From Campylobacterales bacterium (GTDB lineage: Bacteria > Campylobacterota > Campylobacteria > Campylobacterales > Sulfurimonadaceae), in assembly GCA_024280035.1 (NCBI GenBank), contig JAJRQV010000044.1, forward strand, positions 1 to 56,878: a stretch of 56,878 nt of DNA. Reading direction: 5' to 3'. Shown in pieces: positions 47,775 to 55,641 of the stretch. How positions within the stretch are numbered: the first letter of the stretch is position 1; the number at the start of each line of letters is the position of its first letter. Position numbers and translations under genes: made by a program. Under the pieces are notes generated by a model that did no database searches, was not told the DNA's origin, and was given only the letters and a program-made list of their open reading frames with translations.

Positions 47775-48164
47775 ATGATAGATTTTGATACACAGATGAA
47801 AAAACTTCGTAGCGTAAATGGATATTTAGGTTCAGCAATTTTGAACTATTCGGGAGAAACACTTTATATTGATGAAGAAAATACAGGAGCAGATATTGGA
47901 TACGCATCTGCAATTTTTAATGACTCTTTTCGTCAAATAAATGAAGCATCTTTAGATGTTGGGTTTAGTGATGTTTCGTCATTTGAGACAAAAACAGAAG
48001 ATGGGCATGTCTTCTTAATGAAAAGTGCTGGCTCACATACACAAGATGTTCATACTAAAATAGATATATTTTGTATTTTTCGTGATGATGGAAATATTGC
48101 TTTGGCTAAAATGATTATAGATAAATCATCAAAAGCAATTTCTAGCGAATTAGCAAACATATAG
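47775..48164 (+). CDS. Roadblock/LC7-like protein
   Basis: A 129-residue protein with an alpha/beta pattern of the roadblock/LC7 fold: MKKLRSVNGYLGSAILNYSGETL, SAIFNDSFRQIN, FETKTEDGHVFLMKSAG, and FCIFRDDGNIALAKMII. Roadblock proteins partner with Ras-like GTPases (MglB with MglA). A Ras-like GTPase is encoded 1.7 kb downstream on the other strand, supporting that link. RBS AAGGGAG. Confidence 0.7.
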   Translation: MIDFDTQMKKLRSVNGYLGSAILNYSGETLYIDEENTGADIGYASAIFNDSFRQINEASLDVGFSDVSSFETKTEDGHVFLMKSAGSHTQDVHTKIDIFCIFRDDGNIALAKMIIDKSSKAISSELANI

Positions 48165-48171
48165 GCTAATT

Positions 48172-48702
48172 GTGAAGAAGATATACCTAATAAGAAGTGC
48201 AAAAGCAGAAAATTTTTCTGAGGGCCTTAGTGATTATGAGAGAAGTTTAAGAAAAAAAGGTCTTAAAGATATTAAGACTATGGGCTCCTACCTTTTGCTC
48301 CAAGGTATATCCCCTGATATTGTTCTCTCAAGTTGTGCTTTACGAGCGCAAGAGACGACATCAAATTTAACAAAAATACTTGATTTTAAAGGTATAAAGC
48401 ATTTTCTACAAGAGCTGTATTTTTTACCTTATGAAGAGGTTCTAAAAATTATTATGGCACAAGATGAAGAGAGTAAAAGTATGTTTATTGTAGGGCATAA
48501 TCCACAATTAATTGAGCTTATTAATAGTCTCTCAAGTACTTTTATAAGTGATATTCCATCTATGGGTATAGTAGCGCTTAATTTTGAGATTGATGAGTGG
48601 TCGGAGATTGAAACTAAAAAAGGTACAATGGAGTTTTTTATAAGCCCTAAGCAGTTTAAGTATTATATGCCACAACAAATTAGAGTGACATTACCGCGTT
48701 AA
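48172..48702 (+). CDS. SixA-like histidine phosphatase-family protein lacking the catalytic His
   Basis: A 176-residue phosphoglycerate-mutase-superfamily protein (GTG start) of the SixA group: YLIRSAKAENFSEGLSDYERSL, SSCALRAQETTSNL and FIVGHNPQLIELI. The RHG motif reads RSA: the phospho-acceptor His is Ser (AGT), which is two or three base changes from a His codon and so not a single read error. The second His (GHN) and Arg in LRAQET are kept. Probably a binding or regulatory protein rather than an active phosphohistidine phosphatase (inference). It overlaps the convergent GGDEF gene by 12 nt. Confidence 0.82.
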   Translation: MKKIYLIRSAKAENFSEGLSDYERSLRKKGLKDIKTMGSYLLLQGISPDIVLSSCALRAQETTSNLTKILDFKGIKHFLQELYFLPYEEVLKIIMAQDEESKSMFIVGHNPQLIELINSLSSTFISDIPSMGIVALNFEIDEWSEIETKKGTMEFFISPKQFKYYMPQQIRVTLPR

Positions 48703-49884
48703 CTTTTTATCTATTTTTATCTTTTTTATACTTTTTTGAGCATTTGTTAAAAGCTCTTTCGTATTTTTTATATCATTTGGATAATCTAAGAGAAGAGAGG
48801 TGTATTTTAGGTTTATGATATCATCAGCTGTATACTTAAGAGGATGAGATAAAGAGCTCTCTTTAAGTTTTTCAATAATGGCTTGTATATAGACTCTACT
48901 TTTATTTTCTGAAAAAATAATAGCAAAAAAATCACCATATATTCTAACTAAAATATCATCACTATCAATAACACTATTGATAAGCAAAGTGATATGTTTT
49001 AAAAGCATGTCTCCTGCATGTGAGCCATGTTCTTCATTGATGTAATAAAAATTATCTATATCTATAAAACAGAGGCTAAAAGAGAACTCTTTTGCAATAT
49101 ATGTATCAACTTTTTTTAAAAAATAGTGTCGGTTTGGTAATCCTGTAAGTGTGTCATATTGTGAGGCATTATCAAGCTCTTTTTGTATCTGTTTGAGGTA
49201 GGTAATATCTTGTATTATGATAATGTTTTCAATAACCCTATCTTTTGTATCTGTTAGTGGAATAATATTTGCATGAAAAAAGATATTTTTCCCCATAAAG
49301 TCTTTGGCATTAAATATATGAGTATTTTCATTTAATTGTGATTCTTGTGTATGAAAAAAATAAGAAAAATGTTTACCAATAATATTGTTTTTTTCAAGAT
49401 TAAAAAAATGACTACAGGTATCATTAACAGTCGTTATAATTCCGTCTAAATCAACATGAAAAGTCATCATATGCTTATTGATTTGTTGGTAATACGTCGT
49501 ATGTTTTTTCTCATTACTCGTTTCATATATAAGTGTCTTTTTATTTATCTCCTTAATGACCTTAGCATATTTATATGTTTGTTGAGACTTCTGTTGCATA
49601 TATGCGATATAAAGCTTTTCACCGGTTTCTGATATAAAGGTGTCTATATCTAAATCATAATAACTGTTATTACGAAAAATCATTGGAATTTTTATACTTT
49701 CTTGAGTCATGCTTAAGGTTATAATATTTTCTTCAATTCCTACAATTTCCCATAAAAAATCTCGAATATCTGTGTTTAACTCAATTAAAATATTGTTTAC
49801 CTGCGAAACTATAAAATTTTGGTTAAATATAATATAAGAAGTATTGTTTTTTTTGCACAAGAGATTAAGTAAATTTTCATGCAT
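48691..49884 (-). CDS. PAS-GGDEF protein with degenerate active site
   Basis: A 397-residue cytosolic protein: an N-terminal PAS-like region (about 1-90), a second PAS (about 125-235, DGIITTVNDTCSHFF and FFHANIIPL), and a GGDEF-fold domain (about 240-395, DTLTGLPNRHYF and IDIDNFYYINEEHG) in which the signature is RIYGDFFAI instead of GGDEF. No cyclase activity expected. It follows the small GTPase gene by 2 nt, so it may be an effector or scaffold of that system. Confidence 0.82.
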   Translation of the reverse strand: MHENLLNLLCKKNNTSYIIFNQNFIVSQVNNILIELNTDIRDFLWEIVGIEENIITLSMTQESIKIPMIFRNNSYYDLDIDTFISETGEKLYIAYMQQKSQQTYKYAKVIKEINKKTLIYETSNEKKHTTYYQQINKHMMTFHVDLDGIITTVNDTCSHFFNLEKNNIIGKHFSYFFHTQESQLNENTHIFNAKDFMGKNIFFHANIIPLTDTKDRVIENIIIIQDITYLKQIQKELDNASQYDTLTGLPNRHYFLKKVDTYIAKEFSFSLCFIDIDNFYYINEEHGSHAGDMLLKHITLLINSVIDSDDILVRIYGDFFAIIFSENKSRVYIQAIIEKLKESSLSHPLKYTADDIINLKYTSLLLDYPNDIKNTKELLTNAQKSIKKIKIDKKLTR

Positions 49885-49885
49885 A

Positions 49886-50383
49886 TTATTTACTCATATT
49901 ATCTTTAATTTTTTTATCGAGTTTTAAAAAAAGTTCTTCAACAGCATCACCATTTTTTGCAGAAGTTTTAAGAACCTCGATAATTAATTCAGATGAATTT
50001 TTAATTATTTGTAGTTCTTTGTCTTCTAGTGTGTGAGGCATATCACTTTTGTTTAGAGCTATACAAAGGGGAGCACCTTTTATGACTTCATTGCAGAGTT
50101 TTATATGGTTGTGAATATCTATAATACTTTCTTGTCTGAGTAAATCAGCAACAACAATAAAGCCTTTTGCACCCAGAAGGTATTGTTTAAATATAGGTTT
50201 AAACTCGGTATGACCTTCTATATCCCATATCATTACCCTTGCATTTTTTATAGTTTTTTTAGAGATACTCACACCAATGGTACTAAGGTACTCTTGGCTA
50301 AAAGAGTTTTCAACAAACCTTCTTATAAGACTTGTCTTACCTGCACCAAAATTACCCACTAAAACGATTTTATAGCTCAACAC
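49886..50383 (-). CDS. Ras-like small GTPase
   Basis: A 165-residue Ras-superfamily GTPase. P-loop GNFGAGKTS (residues 10-18), switch I Thr in YLSTIGVS, G3 WDIEGHTEF (DxxG), G4 ALNKSD and G5 TSAKNG are all present. The length is that of a bare Rab/MglA-type G domain with no lipidation Cys. In Ras the residue after G3 is Gln; here it is His. The GTG start overlaps the stop of the OmpA-family gene (TAGTG), coupling translation. Its context (OmpA/BON protein, coiled-coil protein, roadblock protein) suggests a GTP-dependent switch at the cell envelope. Confidence 0.9.
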   Translation of the reverse strand: MLSYKIVLVGNFGAGKTSLIRRFVENSFSQEYLSTIGVSISKKTIKNARVMIWDIEGHTEFKPIFKQYLLGAKGFIVVADLLRQESIIDIHNHIKLCNEVIKGAPLCIALNKSDMPHTLEDKELQIIKNSSELIIEVLKTSAKNGDAVEELFLKLDKKIKDNMSK

Positions 50384-52017
50384 TAGTTTGACTTATTTTG
50401 CAGTGTTAGCGTTATTTTACGAGCTTTATTTGGCTCTTTTTGTGCATCTATACCAGGAGGAGGTGTTTCAAATATTTGACTTATTACGGTATTACTAAGA
50501 GCACCCTGTTTTCTAAGAAAATTTTCTATATTTTGAACTCTTTTTTTTGCGAGTTTTCTATTAAGATTAATATTTCCTATCATATCACTATAGGCACTGA
50601 GCTTTATAGTTGTATTATTATCAAGCCCTTGTATTGCTTGACTGGCTTTTAGAAGTTCTGCTTGTGTAGAGCTGTCCAATGCACTTGATGCTGTATCAAA
50701 ATAGATATTTACATCTTTAAAAGGAGGTATTAGCATTTTGGTTTCATCTTGAAGTGTTTGTACTCCTTGAATTCGACTTATCTCTTGTAAAACTCTCTTT
50801 TTAATTTTGTAATCTTTAAAATTACCCTTGAGTGTTAATGTGTTATAGTCAAAACTATAGGTTAAGTTTGTATTGTTATTGAGATTAACTCCCCTAATAA
50901 GGTAGGCAATATTACTACTGACTTGCATGGGATCAGTGAGTGTTGCAATAATAATAATATCATTATGAATATCTTTTACACCTTGAATACTTTTGAGAAG
51001 TTTTTGTGTTTTATTTTTATAATACTCAAAAGGGACACTCCCTTTGAGGGTAGCTACTGCATCATCAACATCAACATCAATTCTAAAAGAGGTAAGAGAG
51101 GGGGTCTCTTGCAGAAGAATTTGTATCTGTTTTGCAAGTGTTTCATCTTTGTAGTCTTGATAAAATAAGTAAGAGAGCCAAACTAAAAAAAGCAAGGGAA
51201 AGATAAAAATGAGCGGATGAATTTTCTTCTTCTTTTGTATTTTGTTGTTATTATTAATCAGTAAATTTAACTCTTCTTCTAATGCTTTATTAGGAAATAT
51301 TTGAAAATCTCCAGTAAATTCTTTAATCTCTTTTCCATACTCAAGAATTATATTTTCTAAGGTATTTCTGATTTTTGTATATGTTTTTGCATAAGCTGCA
51401 CCTTCGACAATAACGGCAAGATAACTGTAACCACTGGCCTCAATAATAATTTTATTACCACCATATTCAATCTCACCAAGTTCACTGTTTGTATTGTTAG
51501 CTTCAACCCAGTCATTAACAAAGCTGCGTATGGCTGTCATCATTGAGGCTAACATATCCGCATCTTGTAGAGCCTCTTGTTCTTTTTGAACTTTTGCTAA
51601 AAGTAAACCACTCTCTTTGTGAATAAAAAGCACAGTTTTTATATGGGCTTCGCTATTTTACTCCAATAAAAGTTCTGTTTCACTAACACCTTTAATTTTA
51701 GCTTTGATTTTTCTCTTAATGACTTCTACGGAGAGACCATTTTGTATTTGGTTATTTATTTTATTGAGTAGCTCTTCAAGACTTTTGCTTACAAACTTAC
51801 TGATCATACTACCCATCACAGGATATAGAGCATCAACAATATCATCTTTTTGACTCTTTATTTGCTCCCGTATTGCTCCTCCTATGAGGGGTGCAATTTG
51901 AGAGGCAATTTTATCACCAGAGTTTTCAAAATTTTTATCAATAAGTTGATTAATTATTGGAGAGAGAGCATTCTCTAAGGCATCGATTTCATTGATAGTT
52001 GTATTGTTGTTTGACAT
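50383..52017 (-). pseudogene. OmpA/BON envelope protein with cytosolic longin/roadblock-like domain; in-frame TAA at 51658
   Basis: Two pieces lie in one frame, separated only by TAA at 51658-51660. The first (52017 to the TAA, 119 codons) is helical: ALSPIINQLI, SQIAPLIGGAIREQI and DALYPVMGSMISKFV. After the stop the frame continues as NSEAHIKTVLFIHKESGLLL. The second piece has a longin/roadblock-like domain (IHKESGLLL to FTGDFQIF), a Lys-rich stop and one membrane helix, two BON domains and a C-terminal OmpA peptidoglycan-binding domain (SAYSDMIGNINLNRKLAKKR). A GTG at 51633 could start the second piece but has no clear RBS. The whole would have 544 residues. I believe homologues near small GTPases are single proteins, which needs a check. 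Either nonsense mutation, error or two genes. Confidence 0.78.
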
Positions 52018-52029
52018 TGTTATCGTGTG

Positions 52030-52599
52030 CTACTTTTTTTGGGCTATTGCCAGTTGTTCTTTAATTTGTGTACCTTTCATTGCCATTGCTGCTTCCATTA
52101 AAATTTCTGCTGCATCATCACGTGAAAGCTTAACGCCACTTATTTCAGATATTTTTTCATTAAGGGTATTAAGCACTTCGTCTTTAAGTGTATCCATTTC
52201 AGAACGAAGAGCAGAATTGCCTTCAATTTGCTGCTTATGAAGTTGTTCTCTTTTAGCATTGAGCTCTTCTTCCATAATGTCCATTGTATGTTGAAGACGT
52301 TTTTCTTGCTTAAGCGCACCGTCTCTTATATCAGAAAATTCATCCTGTTGTTGTGTAGTGATATTTTTCATCTTTCTTGATAATGCTTCTAATTCACTGT
52401 CAATTCGGATATTGAAATCATTTTGTGTCTGCTCAATTTTTTTTCTCATCTCGTCATGCATTGATTTTATGGATGTCTCAAGTTTTTCAAACTTTTCATT
52501 GAGCTCACGTGATTGTGAGCCAAAAAGAATCTCACGAATCTGATCTACATTACCCAGTTGAGATATGTCACCCTCTTTTTGTTTATTCTTATTTTGCAT
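52030..52599 (-). CDS. Coiled-coil protein of the GTPase module
   Basis: A 189-residue soluble protein. The N-terminal IREILFGSQSRELNEKFEKL leads into a heptad-rich coiled coil (about 30-155), then a small helical end (KLSRDDAAEILMEAAMAM). No membrane segment or signal. It lies 12 nt upstream of the OmpA/BON frame and is the first gene of the minus-strand operon with the small GTPase. It could link cytosolic parts or act as a GTPase effector (inference). Confidence 0.72.
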   Translation of the reverse strand: MQNKNKQKEGDISQLGNVDQIREILFGSQSRELNEKFEKLETSIKSMHDEMRKKIEQTQNDFNIRIDSELEALSRKMKNITTQQQDEFSDIRDGALKQEKRLQHTMDIMEEELNAKREQLHKQQIEGNSALRSEMDTLKDEVLNTLNEKISEISGVKLSRDDAAEILMEAAMAMKGTQIKEQLAIAQKK

Positions 52600-52724
52600 A
52601 CTCTAATTCCTATCTTCTGAAATATCTTATTTACATAAATTATATTATATTTAACTTAATAATATAATAAATTTATATATTATTTGATATAATATCACTT
52701 AATTGATTATAGTTGGAATATAAT

Positions 52725-53411
52725 ATGACAGGTACGGATGAGAGAGCATCACTAGAAGAAATATTTAGAATTATTGCACATCAATGGAGACAGCCTTTGT
52801 CTCAAATCAATGCTTTAGTTGGAAGCATTGATAATAGACTTTATGAATTAAAAACTGAAGACTCTTTTTTACAACAAAAGCTATTAGAAATAGAAACCCT
52901 TACACGGAGCATGTCCAATAGTATGGATGATTTTCGACTTACAAATCAATATGTTCTACAAAAAATATCTTTTACTGAGATTCTAAAAAGTACTATAGAA
53001 CCTCTTTTGTATGGTTTAAGAGATAAAAAGATAGAATTGTCTTTAAACGTTGAACTCACAGCTATGCTTGATGGTGATGAAAAGCTGTTAAGACAGATTT
53101 TAATAACATTAATAGATAATGCTAGAGATGTTTTAGTTGAGAGAAATATTTATAATCCTAAGATTTGGTTGAGTGCTTATGAAAAAGAAGAGAGCATTTT
53201 TATCGAAGTTAGTGATAATGCAGGTGGGATGAGTAAGAGCATGATGAATAAAATTTTTGACTCAGGTTATACTACTAAACATAGATCTGAAGGTACGGGA
53301 CTAGGGCTCTATATGGCAAAAAAACTTCTTAAAGATAAGTTTGATGCGCAGTTAAGTGTAAAAAATGTTGATGCGGGTGTGTGTTTTATAATCAAGCTAT
53401 CAAGGTATTAA
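52725..53411 (+). CDS. Sensor-less histidine kinase
   Basis: About 228 residues from ATG 52725 (GGA upstream; a TTG four codons earlier is the alternative). The H-box IIAHQWRQPLSQINALVG has His19, then HATPase motifs LITLIDNARDVL, VSDNAGGMS and GTGLGLYMAKKL. No sensor domain or membrane helix, so input must come from a partner protein. Divergent from the coiled-coil gene across 125 nt and followed 1 nt later by a response regulator. The H-box is of the type common in Campylobacterota. Confidence 0.88.
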   Translation: MTGTDERASLEEIFRIIAHQWRQPLSQINALVGSIDNRLYELKTEDSFLQQKLLEIETLTRSMSNSMDDFRLTNQYVLQKISFTEILKSTIEPLLYGLRDKKIELSLNVELTAMLDGDEKLLRQILITLIDNARDVLVERNIYNPKIWLSAYEKEESIFIEVSDNAGGMSKSMMNKIFDSGYTTKHRSEGTGLGLYMAKKLLKDKFDAQLSVKNVDAGVCFIIKLSRY

Positions 53412-53412
53412 A

Positions 53413-54102
53413 ATGAGTAATGAAAAATACAAATATAGTATTCTTTATGTAGAAGATGATGCCGTTGTCAGAGCAAATTATATAAGTTACATGAGTAGAT
53501 TTTTTGATAATGTTTATGAGGCAGAAAGTGCTGAAAAGGCTCAGCAGATATATAAAGATAAAAAACCTGATATCTTGGTTGTTGATATTAAATTACCCCA
53601 AAAAAGTGGTATAGATTTTTTAAATGAAGTTAGGGAGTTTGATCACTCAACGAGAACTATTATGCTAACGGGATTGAGTGATGTTGAGACACTAATGAGT
53701 GCATCAGAGTTAAAACTTACAAGGTATCTTGTTAAGCCAATATCTAGAGATGAACTTAAGCGTGCGTTAGATATGGCAGTAGACGAGATTATTCATTATA
53801 CAACATACTCTAATAGAATTATTCAGATAAAAGGGTCATGTTATTGGGATCAGGACAAAGAAAAGTTAATTTATCAAGATAAAGAGGTGTTCTTAACTCG
53901 AAAAGAGAGAGATCTTTTGGTCTTGCTTTTTTCTAATATAAACAGAGTGTGTAAAAGCGAAGATATTATTTATGAACTTTGGTATGATTATGATATGTCT
54001 AAAATCTCCTCACTTAAAACACTTGTAAAAACCTTACGAAAAAAACTTCCAAATGATACTATAAAAAATGTTTTTGGTACGGGTTATACTATTGAAATAT
54101 AA
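53413..54102 (+). CDS. OmpR-type response regulator
   Basis: A 229-residue regulator: receiver (about 8-120) with acidic DD, Asp58 in VVDIKLPQKSG and Lys in YLVKPIS; C-terminal winged helix (about 145-229) with LTRKERDLLVLLF and NVFGTGYTIEI. It pairs with the kinase directly upstream. Its target may be the divergent GTPase operon, but no operator is evident to me. Confidence 0.9.
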   Translation: MSNEKYKYSILYVEDDAVVRANYISYMSRFFDNVYEAESAEKAQQIYKDKKPDILVVDIKLPQKSGIDFLNEVREFDHSTRTIMLTGLSDVETLMSASELKLTRYLVKPISRDELKRALDMAVDEIIHYTTYSNRIIQIKGSCYWDQDKEKLIYQDKEVFLTRKERDLLVLLFSNINRVCKSEDIIYELWYDYDMSKISSLKTLVKTLRKKLPNDTIKNVFGTGYTIEI

Positions 54103-54304
54103 TCAGTACAAATTAAATATCTACTTAAGAATAGCGTTCCTTAATGGAGAATTAGTTCAATATTTACAAAGAGCTAATAGTTTAGTTTAAGAAGTATTCC
54201 CGCAATAAAATAGATTCCACATACATATCCTTTTGTGCATTTTAAATACAATATATTGTCAAAATTTCTCTTGCTTTATGGAGATTGGTTATAATACATT
54301 TATA

Positions 54305-55422
54305 ATGAACAAAAATAATTTTTTAAATACACTACTAACAGCAGATATTCTTTATGAAAAGTATAGTCGTGACTACAGACGACTAATTTTACTGAATGTG
54401 TTGTTATATGTCGCAATCTTTTTAGCGGCACTGTTTAGTCTTCTTAATATTTTTAAGAATAATGACTATTTAGTAGCTGCATTAGACTCTTTTGTTATGC
54501 TTTCACTTTTTTATGCTTGCCGTGATGTACATACGTCTAAAAGACACAAAAAGCGACCTATATCTTTGTAGTAACACTGTTTACTTTTTTACTCTCTTTT
54601 GCCCTAGTGAATCAAAATAATCATTATGGGCTTATCTGGACAACTTTTTTCCCCATTGTTTCTATCCTAATAATGAACAGAAAAAAAGGGATTATTGTAG
54701 TAGGTGTTTTTTATCTTATCTTATTTATTTCTGCTTTTAATGGTATTGGAGTCTGGCAAAATGGAGAGTGGGATTTAACCAGTTTCTTACGATTTTTTGC
54801 AGCCTCAATTACCTTAACGTATATTGTATATTTTATGGAATATTCTCATGAGCTTTCTGAAATTCAACTTCAAATTACACGTAAAAAAGAGGCTGAAAGT
54901 ATGAAAGCCTTGCATGAGGTCTCCATTAAAGATGCGTTGACACAACTTCATAATAGACGTTATTTGCATCAAGTATTTGATAAAGAGTTTCAAACAGCAA
55001 AACGACACCAATACTATTTCTGTTTTTATATCCTTGATCTTGACTATTTTAAGCAGTATAACGATACCTATGGACACCAAAAGGGTGATGATGTACTCTG
55101 TGCCTTAGCCGATGCTTTACGGCTATATATGCGACGAAGTGAAGACCTTATCTTTCGTATGGGGGGAGAAGAGTTTTGTGGCATTAGTGTAAGTGATGAT
55201 AAATCAAAGATTCAAGCCCAGCTAAAAGTTTTGGTACATGCCATTGAGTCTTTACAAATTGAACATAATAGTTCAGAGGTATCAAGGGTAATTACGGTCT
55301 CTCTTGGGGCTAAAATTATTAATAATTATGATGAATACAGTTTTGAAAGACTCTATAAAGAAGCTTATGAAGCCTTATATCAAGCAAAGAATAAAGGAAG
55401 AAATCAAATCTGTTTTAGCTAA
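54305..55422 (+). pseudogene. Membrane GGDEF protein split by a frameshift at about 54539
   Basis: The first frame (ATG 54305; ATG 54278 is possible) gives a membrane segment RRLILLNVLLYVAIF and ends at TAG 54568-54570 after HTSKRHKKRP. The -1 frame reads from KTQKATYIFVVTLFTFLL through GLIWTTFFPIVS and further helices, then GGDEF (DALTQLHNRRYL, ILDLDYFKQYND and FRMGGEEF, an active GGEEF site) to TAG 55422. The frames join in TCTAAAAGAC (A4 at 54539-54542); one extra A gives a continuous five- or six-helix sensor plus cyclase of about 373 residues. A start at 54607 (GTG) would cut a membrane helix. Same kind of lesion as in queF and the TraB gene. Confidence 0.82.
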
Positions 55423-55503
55423 AATTTAAAAGTATAAGTTTTACTTATTTAATATCTGTTAACTAATCTTGTTTAAAATTATTAAATAGAATTAGGAGGA
55501 CAG

Positions 55504-55635
55504 ATGATGATTAAAGATATTGTATTTGTATTAATAGTTTTAAGTATTACAGCCTATGCTCACACGAAAAAATGTGAATTGATTGATATTTATGAGAAAG
55601 AGGTGATAAAAGCAGAGACTGCTCTTATCAAATAG
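55504..55635 (+). CDS. Small secreted protein (43 residues)
   Basis: ATG 55504 (or the ATG directly after it) is preceded by a very strong RBS, AGGAGGA (55495-55501). The 43-residue product has a signal peptide (IVFVLIVLSITAYA) followed by a short charged mature part beginning HTKKCELIDIYEKE with a single Cys. It stops at TAG 55635, six nt before the convergent typA end. Function unknown; the signal peptide and strong RBS support a real gene. Confidence 0.6.
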   Translation: MMIKDIVFVLIVLSITAYAHTKKCELIDIYEKEVIKAETALIK

Positions 55636-55641
55636 AAGTTT

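Noticed and set aside
54278-54307. Upstream starts for the GGDEF gene (54233 or 54278)
   Set aside because: Neither has an RBS, and a TATAAT-like element lies between 54278 and 54305, so ATG 54305 is slightly preferred though not certain.
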